Shown piece by piece: positions 35,087 through 45,801 of a stretch of DNA of 64,000 nt. The first letter of the stretch is position 1; each line of letters starts with the position of its first letter. The DNA is from Neodiprion pinetum (Eukaryota; Arthropoda; Insecta; Hymenoptera; Diprionidae). The notes beneath the pieces were generated by a model. It was not told the origin of the DNA and made no database searches. It saw only the letters and a program-made list of their open reading frames with translations. The position numbers were made by a program, and so were the translations under genes. Location: positions 30,482,607 through 30,546,606 of the forward strand of contig NC_060235.2 of assembly GCF_021155775.2 (NCBI RefSeq), in the 5' to 3' direction.

Positions 35087-38000
35087 CTGCAATACCGTTT
35101 GAAATACCGATTAATTTTCATCCAGCGAAAATCTTTACCGCAGTAACTTTACCGCCGATATCCGCCATTCGAAGTACACTCACTCATAAATATACCGCCT
35201 ACGACATATTCACGGCCTGGGTAGTATGGGGCAGATATCACGGTTACATCCTTAGTCTTGGACCACGTCAGCTGCATCTGATAACCTTAAAGTTCAACCA
35301 AAATGACAATTATTTGAGGAGTCGAGATATCTGATGAAAATCACTTATCCGATATTTGCCTCAATTTGGAAAGTCGAAAAATGGAGAAATCAATTATAGA
35401 AACGATTCCACCTGTCACTTCCAAACAGTTTACTAGTATATTGTGTACCAAGGGCGTAAAACGGGATTTTTTAAAGGGAGAACTGCAACCACACGAGGTT
35501 CAAAAACCTGCTTCGCCCTTGGTGCACACCATATTTTTTGTAACGCATGTACGGATCATTCTCATTTTTTTGGGATATTAAGCGGGGCTGATGTGATCGT
35601 TTCCTGATACGGCAACCACGTACTTATTAGATTATGTGAAAGAATTTCGCTTATTAGAAAGAAAAAGAGTGGGAAGATATTTGTTAATTAGTTTTGTTAG
35701 GAAAATAAACATATTTTGTCACAATTATTGATAATTTTCTTAAAGATATTGAAAAATGTTGAAAAATTTTTTGCCGCATAAGCGGGCAAAAAAGAAATTT
35801 AAAAAAAGGCCAGCTGCTCGGTGTAGCGGTCGTTTTAATTATTTTTTTGCCTGCCAGTTTAAAAACTGTTACTTTAGTCTCGCGTAATGCGTCAAAATAA
35901 CGCGAAAATCGTGCACGTATTACGACAAAATATTTCATCCGTAACCATTCAGCTGCTCTAAATATCAGTGTAAGGTGTGACTGTGATCGAGAACGCGCGA
36001 AATTTTTCAGTCACTGGCTTGGACCGTATTATTTACTATTTTGTGAAACTTTACGCATATCGTAAAACTCTATTTGTAAAATTCATGAAACGAAGTCAGC
36101 GAAGCTTGACGGTCAAACTTTCTTACACAGCCTTGATTCCAGTGGGATAAAACTCCCACAGACTTGTAACCTGGTATTTTCTTATCCATTTGCTTGCGAA
36201 TTATAAACTCATACATACGTAGATAAGCATATAATACGTAGCAATTGCAACACAAGCTACATATGTATAAAGCATCAGGCATCTTTGCCAGGTTAAAGTT
36301 TTCAGTTTTCGTGGAATGAAGTTTGACAATTTCAAATCGACGCGTATACGGACCAGACTGGAGTAACAAAGCTTTTACACTACCCTCGGAACTATAGAAC
36401 GTCTATTTTTACACCTTTAACAATGAAGTTTTTTCTAATTGTCTTCATTATTTTTCAATTACCATAAAAATGACGAAATAGAAAATTCATAAAATGAGAT
36501 AAAAAATTGCAGCTGACTGAATAGATCCAAAAATCGGATACCCCAAGTTATTGTATAATGTATGAATTAATATGAGAGAAATATAAGATGCATGTCAGAC
36601 AGTCGAACTTCAAATTATTAGATCGAATAAAAATTTTTTGTTTTTATGTTTTCGAAATAATAAAAACTGTGGTCATTACGGTCATTCGTAATGCTCAGGG
36701 TAACCGTATCGTACAAATACTTCATGACCATTTCAGACGAATTTCATACTATTTCGTTACTATTGCGCAATCATTTGGAACCATCCGATACGTGTTCCAT
36801 AATATTGCATGTCATTTCAAAAGTATTTCATACCATTTTATACCCTTTTATACCATTTCGTAGACGACTGTCTGAACTATGTTATAAGTGGATACCCCCT
36901 CTAGTTTCATAACGTAATTAAACGGTAACTCACTTGTCGAAAACGGCAGTACGGTCACCCATGCTAAAGGATATACGAACTGTCTTACGTTCTTTTCTAT
37001 TAATGTCCGAGCTGGTTCTTCGTAGAGAATATCGGCGCCAATCAGCACGCCAAACGTTCCGAACGGGGTACTAAAAGCCGTGGCATTTAGTTCTTTCGGT
37101 CGATTGAATTCGCCGAATTCGTTGTAACGATAATATTTCCGGTACCTACGGAAAAGTAATATAATCCTCGAAATCTCAAGGATTTCATTAAAGCTGGGAA
37201 TGTCGGATAAGCGCGGAATTTTTGCCACAATTGCCAGAGAATGTCTTTGGAGTAGTAACGTAGAAAATAAAACTAAACTCTGGTATTAAAATCGTTTGTT
37301 AATCAAACATTGAAATTATCTAATACACTTGCAGGGCTGTGTTTGCAAACAAAGGCTCATTCGCTAACTTGGCTATCACTTTCGTGCAGTTTATTGGGTA
37401 CGATTAAACTCTATGAATGAGTATAGTGTGAAAGTAACCATAACTATTAGGACAATGTTATAGCTATCATCGGGAGGATTTACATATTACTAAACGGGAA
37501 GTAATTTTTTCACCTTGCGACTATTCTCCCTTCCGAACTGAATACCACGTTAGAGGAGTATAGACAGTTGTCTTTCTTTTCAACCAGGTTGATCACTACG
37601 TAAAGTTTACGCCTTTCTGCCGCACACGAAATTTTATGAAGAACCTGAAACCGTTGGAATCTTTAATATTTTAATATTGAAAAGGCGCGCAGATTGGGGA
37701 AAAGTGTTATTTGATGACTCACCTCATGAATACCGGATTCATTACATGGCAGGGAATTTTTCTCAGGATCCGGGACTTCGATAGACCAATTGCTCAAAGC
37801 TGATCTATTCGGTAAATGTATCGAAGTCAGCCCCAATTCAGGAAATACTATGATTTTTGCCTGCAAAGAAAACAACTTTAAATAAATTTCCGTTTTAAGA
37901 TTTGTGATCTCAAAATCATATGATGTATAGGTAGAACGATAAAGTTCGCAAGCGTTCGTCCCGTAATTTGTCTCGTTTATTCAGTAAATTGTGTCTCTTT

Positions 38001-41000
38001 CGTCTAGAAAGTTTATCTCGTTTGTTCGGAAAGTTATTAAAATTTGTGGATTAGATTTTCATGACTTCGATCGACGTTTTTATTAGTTTCATTATTTCTA
38101 TTGTTTTTAGTGCACTTATAATTTTGGTTATCAGCATTATCAACATCATCATCATTATTATTGTTATCGTTGTTGTTGTCGTTTATACCTCGCTATATCC
38201 AGTTACAGCTTGACTAATCGTAAGTTACATTTTACGAATAACAAAAACTGGTTTGATAACGGTTTAAATTTTATACTATAGCATTGTAAACAGATATATT
38301 TCCGGTGTTGAGTAACTATCAAGTGGGGGGGGATACTTTCAATTAATTTTATCAACAACTTTTATTAACTCCGTCGTTAAAATTATTGCAACATAAAAAA
38401 ACGTTGTGTACATCATTTATTGTTTTAACGAGTGCAAAAACAGTCACGGATTTGGAATTTCGTGTAATAAATACATCCATCAAACTTTCTACATCTAAAC
38501 TATCGGCTTCGGTTGAATAAATATTTAACAGAGCCACGTGACTAAGCCGGTTTTGCGACATTTTTACGGATGTCAAGTTCCCTAAATCCTGTACACGCAT
38601 GCACGTAGATAATTTTGGGTACCAAGTGGTAAATTTACCAAGCGGGTGTTCTTTCTCTTTCGACTTAGCCATCTGGATAAATTCATGATGCTCGTGACGA
38701 AAAATTTGCCGTAGACCAATGAAGTTATTGATAAAATTACTAACCACTATGTTTCCTAACCTGTGAGCACTGTAACCGTTAGTTTTTATGTTTAAATTAA
38801 ATCATTTAATTAAATGATACGATTAAAAATTTTTTTTTTTGATATCTTAATAACACGCGGACAATAAAGTTTTTCACTTTCACTTGGAACAGTCGTGTTA
38901 AACTACGAGAAGGGACGTCAATTGTACAATTGAGGAGCTGAAGAAGAATTTTAATCTAACTTTTTTCGAAAAAAAAAAAAAAAAATGTAATATAAAATGT
39001 TACATGATGCAAATTGAAGTGCAAATTTATTTACTACTTTCAACTGAACTGCATTTGGTATCAAAATGTGTGCAGATTTGGGAGTCCCGATTCCGAAGTT
39101 GCCGTGCCTATTTTTTTCTATAATTGTGATCGCCTATGCTACAGACCAGAGTGTTTTAGACCGTGGCTGTTCACTAGATTCAGAATTCTGGACCAACAGT
39201 TTCAGACATGGGCGTATGCCGATGTTGTATCAGATCGACGATTCTCCAAAACTGTACCCTAATTTAAAATCCGATTGATTGGGTCTCGTTAATCAAATAA
39301 GCAATCAAGCAAGCAAAAAAATCTCATTTAACAATATTTAATTTTTGCTGCACGAATGTTTGAATGAAAGAAAATCTAATACAAATTATAAAGTAAAATA
39401 TAAGGAAGAATAATACAAATGAAAAGTATAAAATCAAACTGAATCCACGCTTTATGGCAATATACCTATTTCTCTTAGCCTTCGTGATCGGAATCAAATA
39501 AAATTTTCATACGGAACGCAATAGTATTGCAATTTACCGTATTGCCTCGGTTTCGACAGAGTGAATTTTTCCAAGCAACAAAGTTGTTTCAACACAATAC
39601 CTCGAATTCGTTAAATAAGATACTCTTTTACGAAGTGAATCTATCGACGTGACAATTTCCAAGTTTTGATATTCTGCTATAATTTATGGTGGTTACCTGC
39701 CACTTTGGCCAGGTACCTGAGCTATGAAGTACGCGTTTAGTCAGCTGTGCGCTTTGCATCAGATCTGCTACCGAGCTGCCGAACGTCACCTGATTTCGTT
39801 CGGTTAAGTTCGTTGTCGGTAGAAGTAAGGCGTATCTCCCTCTCGAATCGTCGTCAGTCTGTCCAGTGTCGTTAGCGTGGGAAGATCGGAAGATCCGTGA
39901 GCGTAAACCTGGCGGCTGTTGGTGTGTGCCCGACACCGGGTGACCGGTCTGTATGTACGGTAGAATCAGCTGTTCGTTACAATACACGTGGAAGGTAATT
40001 TTACAAATTCGCTGATATTTTCAATTTATCCAAAAATTTACTTCATAAATACATCCACTCAAAGAATAGTGAAATTACAAATCCATGGGTAAATATTTTT
40101 CTGTGATCTGGGTGGATGTTGCACTATTCATTTCGTAAGTTTACCCTCGAAATTTTATATAGTGTAGTATTTACAAGATAAGATTCTTTTTTTCACAAAT
40201 AAACTTCACGTCTATTTTATAAGGTACGACGAAAATAGCACGATTTCTTTTATTCTTGTGTCAAAATATATATACAACACTAGCCGTCCTTAAGTTTAAG
40301 ATTCATTCGTTCATCCATTCCATCATTCATTCATTCCGTGTGTCAATTCTTTAAAAGGGTGTATATTGTTGAAATTGTAAATAATAGTCTTCTCATCGAT
40401 GCACTTGACTCTTGGATTTCACTTTAGTGATTTTGATTCTTCCTTTTAAACAGTCTCTCTTTAATTTTGATCTTGTTTTTGGAGTTTTTACTTTTTGGGT
40501 TTGAAATGTCTGTCTTGATGGTAACTTTGCTTTTTATAACACGTTAGTCGCTCTTTCGTAGCTGATGTTCTATTACCGAGACTGGAACCTCCGTACCTTG
40601 TTCCTCCAAGAGAGTCATTGGCCAAAAGACCGGCTTCTTATGAACGTAGTTGAAACTCGTGAAGAAACACACCGCGTGTCCCAATTCCATGGGTCAAACT
40701 CTCATCAGCTCTAGTTGTGACCATTTAGCGGGCTTACTCGAATCGTTAGAGTAGTTATCGCTAATTAAGAGGAAGTTCCTGTCGATTTTAACAAAAAATG
40801 AATATATCTTCGACACGATGCTAATACGTAGCAGATTGTTCCTTTCGGACTAGATGATTTATAAGTAGGTATTAGGATCTAACGAAGTTACGAAAATCAT
40901 CGAAATGTAGAAAAAATTACTTTCGTGTGTACGTGTCACTTATTTTAACTATTTTCCAAACCGATTCAGGTCATGATAGCCCCGTTCTATATTCAATGCC

Positions 41001-42311
41001 GATACGCAAAAATAATTGAGTTTCACGCAAAAATCTCAACGCAAAAGAAGAACCTATGATTTGTGGTACTTGACGGACGATGTTATACAATTGAACACAC
41101 GCATAGGTCTACGAATTTACTTTTGGTATTTATTGGAATTCGGGCCATTTTTTTATTTCTGTTTTAATGGAAAATGTGGCAGAGTGTTGTTGTACAGAAT
41201 TACGTATAGAACGGGGCTGTTAAGCCCTTTTCCGCGTTTGAGATACATGTACTTCGATATTTGGATATATATGTATGTAATATACGTCAACATCGAAATC
41301 GACCAGGGCATCCTCTTAACGGAAGACCAAGAAATTGATATCGTTCGGTTGATATTGCTTCAACATGTTGAGTTACATCAAAAAGAACATCGCATAAAAT
41401 CTAGAGCCTTGCGACGGAAATAATCTACTACCTTACAATAAGCTTTTCATAATATTATATGGTAGAGGGGATGGGTTGCCAGAGAATGAAGACATAAAAC
41501 TATAGTAATTCCTCTAATGGGTTTGTTGAACCCGTTTATTATGACACGTTAAAGTTTGATTCCAATTTCGGCATTGTATTACGTATAATTTTCGTTACAA
41601 ATCCCAGTACACTGTTGACTCTCATGAAATATAAATTAATAATAAGAGAAATACCTTGAATACTGCACTTGCATCAGCGCTCACTGACTTATACTCTAGT
41701 TTTCGTACATCCCTTTTCGAGCATCGATGTGGTGTCCAGAAGTAGTAGTTAAATGTCCCTCGTCAATTCGTTGGATTCATATCAACTGGAACTTGAAGGG
41801 TAGTCCGCGAAATTGGTCTGCACGACGTCCAACGGCGAGTTGCGCGTCGCAATGCGTTACATTTGTAAAAACAGAATCATCACCATTAGATTACCAATGT
41901 CACTGCCACGACTTAAAACTACCGTACTGCAGATTTCTCAGCGTTCCGTAAAGTTTTTTCACCGACGATTTGTACCGCCTTCGCTACAAAATTCCACTCC
42001 GATTCTGCAGCTTTGCAGAAGCAGGTTGTCAGATTGCGGTCCGAAAAAAATTCGATAAGAGTTACTAATGTGCAGATGATAAATGTAGAATGCGGTTCCG
42101 AATTCGAAGTGTCAATTGAACGTTTATACGCATAAATTATGCGTGGGTAGAAAAGTAGCTGTACCTATGCGATCGAAATACCTGGCGTATATACTACCTG
42201 GATGTAATGTATCTACGACTCGTACTGTACATATGTACATACATATAAAGTCGAGAACTTGTAGTGGCGGTTGATCGAATTACCGTTTGCCATGCTGCAG
42301 TCGAACTCCTC

Positions 42312-42374
<63 letters not shown>

Positions 42375-42487
42375 TCCCTCTCCCTCTCCCTCTCCCTCTC
42401 CCTCTCCCTCTCCCTCTCCCTCTCCCTCTCCCTCTCCCTCTCCCTCTCCCTCTCCCTCTCCCTCTCCCTCTCCCTCTCCCTCTCCCT

Positions 42488-42549
<62 letters not shown>

Positions 42550-45500
42550 TTCTATCTATCTAAGCCTCTCAGAGCTGAGACAGATAATCGCGTTAGACGT
42601 TTCAACACAAACCATCAGAGACGCTTGGAGGTATCTGCGTGTCTTCAACGCCGCGAACGCCTTGTCCGTGCAGAAGAATTTCTGTGAGTCGGTGTGTAAG
42701 AGGAATTGCACAGTGAATGAAGGTGGAGGTGCGGTCTGAGATTTCGTTTGACTTTGGCAAACCGTTCAAATTTCACCCTCATTTTACAATCTGCAATCGA
42801 CTTTCTACGCAATCACAAGACCTTCAGGCTGATATATTAAGTAAAAGCTAATTTATCAAGGCTCCAATTAATTATTAGCCGGACTCAAGGGAGGAATATA
42901 GATATGGGGAAGGATCGCTGAGGTATAAATCGATCTCAGAATTTTCACCAATAGTTGCCGCTGAGGTAAACTGATACTTCGATTTTTCCCACTTCTCAAA
43001 GCGGACTGTAGAAGGCAAGGAATTGCCACCGATAACGCGCGTCAAAACCGGCCAATGTATTCGACGTAATCTCAAATGCAGGCCACAACCGTACCGGAAT
43101 TTTGTATATTAGATACTTCCGCGTCATTTAACCTTGCGGAAAAATTTCCATCGGTGCAAAGCAACCTCTGGTTATACCTCAAAATCTTTATTGATCACTG
43201 ACCGAGTGATGGAGGGAATGTTAAAATCTCTATAACCGAGAAATACGCTATGTTGCAAATCTAGTGGAAAGAACAAATGTTGCCTGTCCGTGATTCTTGC
43301 GGGTATGTGAAAGATATTAGAGGCCGTTCGATCGAGTGATTCGTCATCGATGTGAGGAGAACGGAAAATTGAATTTACATTTTTTTCACCTGATTGCAAC
43401 CAGCAGGGATTTATCCACGTAGAATGATGAAAAGAAAAAATGATTAATCGAAAATTTAGTTTTAGAATTCGACGATTTTCAAAATACCCCGTAGAACGGA
43501 GCACCTGTATAAACGACCGCATTTTTATAAACAATCATGTATTCTGAGCGGGAATTAAAATATCTGGCGCCATCGGTATATATTTCCAATTTCGTATTGA
43601 TCGTTTACTTTGTTCAACTTTGTTGTACGATTGTGTATGTTTCATAGTAAAAATTCTCTTAAAATATAACTTCAACGAGTGCGAGAAACTGCCAGTCAAA
43701 CGATTTCGAAACATTCGTCAATATCGGATAACGACACGCGATGGTAAACGGGCCTATGAATGTACAATATGTACAACACGTCTTGCGAAGTTTGAAGACA
43801 AATATCTACACTCTGCATTATTTATACACGTCTGATGCACGGCGTATGTACAGTAAAATATGTTGTACATACATACTTATAATTTGTGCACGAGGTTGAT
43901 AGCCAGAAAATAGAACGTCTGTCGCGTGTTCTTCAAGTACTAACAATAATTAATTATTAGTGCACTTGTAACTCGTCAAAAGAATCATATCGCAAAGTAT
44001 TTCGATATGAAAATAAGAATGTCGGCGAGATTTCGCATTAATGATTAAATTAACAGCACACAACAGACTTTGCCTCATTATTCGTCCGGAACGGTACTTT
44101 CCGTGTTATCTGCAAAGCTTGTGTAAGTTACAGCCGTTACCTTATATCTACGAAACAGCTTTATGATTATGCTAGTTGATACAGCGCCGGAAGTAGAGGT
44201 TTGACCTCAGTTCTACAGGAACACTCCAACAAAAGCACAGTGTATTGTGAGTAAATTGAAAATAAAGACAAATTTATTGTCGTTGCTGCATCAAGTCATT
44301 TTGATGAACAACATTTGTTGTAGACAACGAGCGATAAAAATGATAATTTTTAAACTTGTCGTTAATTCCGTGTCAATCAGAGTGAAATAAATATTCCTTT
44401 ACTCTATACTACTCGACAGTTACCAAGCCGAGTGAATCGAGGTGTTTTATACAACGCAAGCATGTTTTACGCGTTTTTCCATGCGTGTTTTCCGTTCGCA
44501 AAGTACCCGTTTCTATGACGGCTGAGTGAGTCTACGAATGCGCATGCGCGGAGTACTGAACAGATGACTTTTAAGTTCTGGGAGCTGAGAGTGGTCTTTT
44601 CAGTACTGCGCACATGCGCCGTCGCGAACAAATCTGGCAATGTGAGATCCTATCCTCAATTCCGAGCTTCGTGAAAAAACGCCCAACATACTCTTGTCAT
44701 GTAAAGAATTGTGCGAAACAAGGAAGCTACGGTCTATTTTCAATATTCGTCTTTGACTGGCACAAGGATACTCGCCTTTGGCTAGTGTCCTCGTAGTGTC
44801 ACGTGAACGATTAAAGTGTTTACATACGCGGAAGACCATTTAATTCTTTCCCAAAACATCGAATCGATTTTAAACTTTTTGTGATACGATCGTTTTGATA
44901 TTAGGACGTAAACTCTGGTCGGCTAAGGCTGATAAATTATCATATTAATTAATAATCCAATCATTTTCAAAATATGATATCGAAGCCTGTTACGCGGCTT
45001 TATACATACATGAAAAATCTGTACGATATTTGTTCAGCTCTAGCTCTCCAATGGGCACTTTTCAATAAATAGCATGATCATTTTACGAGAAATTCTCAAT
45101 CTATTCAAAGTTCTGCAAAAGAATGAGTAGTCTCGTTAAATCTCTCAAATGGAATCCGTGACACCACGTTCAAGGCACCTTAAGTGATGCATTGACGTCG
45201 GCAATATGTAGAGTACAGAACTAACTACGACACAGTTTGTGTATAAACTGTAGAAGGGTAGTTAGGTAAAAACATTCTTGTCGATTTTACATATAGAAAT
45301 CGTACGTCGTGTCATGCTATTTTTTGGAAATGATCGAGTGTAATGAAGAAATCATTCTTGATCTTATGCATCCGTTTACAAGTTTAATGAAAACCGTAAC
45401 TTATGTATAACTTGAATATGTCGGTCAAGAAGAGTCATATCGTCATGATCAATTATCGATCTTTGTCGCCAGTTTTTTGTCTCTAGACACACAACTTACA

Positions 45501-45801
45501 TATTCTTTGGAGACAATTTCTATCTGCTTCTCAAATTCTTTAGCATTTAGTCTCATAGTTTCCAAAGGATCGTCCGGGATGTATTCGGGTTCGTATTCGA
45601 AAGTAGCGGCTTTGTACGAATCCTGAACAACGAGAAAACTGATTTAGTGACATTATGCGTTTTCGTAAAATAGTAGCCGTGGATATTTGAATGTATTTGA
45701 GGAAAATAAGTTAATGTATGGAATGATATTCGTACCTGAGCTGACTGCATCTGGGCGATTAGCAGTATCAAAAGTAGAGGACGTATCAAAAACTCCATCA
45801 T
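34233..45801 (-). CDS. Vanin/biotinidase-family (pantetheinase-like) membrane ectoprotein, nucleophile missing
   Basis: Seven exons (45801-45736, 45622-45500, 37860-37723, 37644-37514, 37145-36934, 35285-35184, 35086-34233) join in phase to 541 residues. Signal peptide MMEFLIRPLLLILLIAQMQS; nitrilase-fold N-terminus DSYKAATFEYEP; Glu71 in IIVFPELGL and Lys156 in RYRKYYRY keep two of the three catalytic positions. The third, the cysteine of the family motif TCFDILF, is Gly189 (IGADILYEEP). The vanin C-terminal domain follows (SVCAIVRCGSNSLDKCG), then a membrane helix (YPYIILCTIFPVVLFALVYV) and a short basic tail. Known: vanins hydrolyse pantetheine to pantothenate and cysteamine, using that Cys. 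Inference: catalytically dead. Exons 1-2 are 7.6 kb from exon 3, so it is possible, though phase and content argue against it, that they belong to another copy. Confidence 0.87.
35184..35285 (-). CDS. Vanin-like exon 6
   Basis: Acceptor ctttaag, donor a|gtgagt; phase 1 in and out. Encodes SYQMQLTWSKTKDVTVISAP and REYVVGGIFM, equivalent to the AWAMGMRVN...GSGIY segment of vanins. A second acceptor 8 nt further in (ttatcag) would break the phase. Confidence 0.8.
36934..37145 (-). CDS. Vanin-like exon 5: catalytic Lys and replaced Cys site
   Basis: Acceptor ttccgtag, donor a|gtgagt; phase 2 in, 1 out. Encodes YRKYYRYNEFGEFNRP, FSTPFGTFGVLIGADILYEE and VYPLAWVTVLPFST. Alignment by eye puts Gly (codon ggc) at the nucleophile position. 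Confidence 0.9.
37514..37644 (-). CDS. Vanin-like exon 4
   Basis: Acceptor cggtttcag, donor ag|gtgaaa; phase 0 in, 2 out. Encodes VLHKISCAAERRKLYVVINL and NVVFSSEGRIVAR, the strand leading to the catalytic lysine. Not covered by any long ORF. Confidence 0.87.
37723..37860 (-). CDS. Vanin-like exon 3: catalytic Glu
   Basis: Acceptor ttctttgcag, donor gag|gtgagt, phase 0 both ends. Encodes AKIIVFPELGL (catalytic Glu) and EVPDPEKNSLPCNE, matching the IPDP...PC block of vanins. Confidence 0.88.
38352..38747 (-). mobile_element. hAT-type transposase C-terminal remnant
   Basis: An open frame in intron 2 of the vanin-like gene encodes VKMSQNRLSHVALLNIYSTE then DVESLMDVFITRNSK, which follows the hAT-family dimerisation signature (ERLSNLA-LSI ... 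D---DVIDDFA). Upstream residues such as FTTWYPKLSTCMRVQDLGN fit the preceding part loosely. No rest of the transposase or terminal repeats was found, so it is a fragment. Confidence 0.55.
41130..41262 (+). repeat. Dispersed repeat, copy 1 (related to the 47.9-48.2 kb foldback)
   Basis: Its reverse complement matches the left arm of the 48 kb element over about 115 bp. Its right edge shares the segment TTTTCCGCGTTTGAGATACATG with the right arm. A 135-codon ORF (41016-41423) covers it; the ORF is probably incidental or a transposon relic. Confidence 0.6.
42311..42550. repeat. Pure polypyrimidine tract: (TC)n, (TCCCTC)n, (TC)n
   Basis: About 240 bp of only T and C on the plus strand. About 55 nt of TC dinucleotides, then about 21 copies of a 6-bp unit TCCCTC, then TC dinucleotides again. 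The Leu/Ser/Pro repeat ORFs across it are artefacts. Confidence 0.95.
44537..44620 (+). promoter_or_regulatory. NRF1-like palindrome and inverted repeat
   Basis: TGCGCATGCGCG at 44539-44550 contains the NRF1-type core GCGCATGCGC. The flanking GCGGAGTACTGAA is mirrored by TTCAGTACTGCGC about 50 nt later. It sits just before the THAP-like frame. Function is inferred. Confidence 0.35.
44668..44796 (+). pseudogene. THAP zinc-finger domain N-terminal remnant
   Basis: A plus-strand frame encodes TYSCHVKNCAKQGSYGLFSI then DWHKDTRLWLV, matching the first half of a THAP (C2CH) DNA-binding domain: C-x4-C, then the -LF-F...W-...W pattern. A stop (TAG 44794-44796) cuts it before the second Cys/His pair. 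Probably a relic of a P-element-like transposon or THAP gene. Confidence 0.45.
45500..45622 (-). CDS. Vanin-like exon 2: start of the nitrilase domain
   Basis: Acceptor cgttgttcag, donor tat|gtaagt, phase 0 both ends (41 codons). Content DSYKAATFEYEPEYIPDD matches the vanin start (D-x-x-x-AAVYEH type), and it ends EIVSKEY, where exon 3 continues AKIIVFPE. Confidence 0.78.
45736..45801 (-). CDS. Vanin-like exon 1: signal peptide
   Basis: Encodes MMEFLIRPLLLILLIAQMQSAQ in two pieces: basic start, hydrophobic core, cleavage-like end. Donor cag|gtacga, phase 0. The open frame extends 28 codons upstream to another ATG, but this start gives the best signal peptide. Confidence 0.72.

Larger units (their letters stand above)
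37861..45499 (-). other. Long intron 2 of the vanin-like gene
   Basis: 7.6 kb intron. Holds the hAT remnant, one copy of the 41 kb/48 kb repeat family, the 42.3 kb polypyrimidine tract and the THAP remnant at 44.6 kb. All open frames here other than these lack recognisable domains. Confidence 0.5.

Noticed and set aside
35271..35280. Alternative acceptor ttatcag for vanin-like exon 6
   Set aside because: Breaks the reading phase; the acceptor 8 nt upstream restores it and adds residues that align with the family.
39628..39987. 119-codon minus-strand ORF in the vanin intron
   Set aside because: No vanin or other similarity, and exons 2 and 3 already join in phase without it.
42264..42739. 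Three long frames rich in Ser/Leu/Pro
   Set aside because: They are translations of the TC and TCCCTC microsatellite in three frames.
43620..43835. C2H2-finger-like YECTICTTRL...H...H
   Set aside because: Cys/His spacing nearly fits, but the hydrophobic core positions do not, and there is only one such unit in a short frame.
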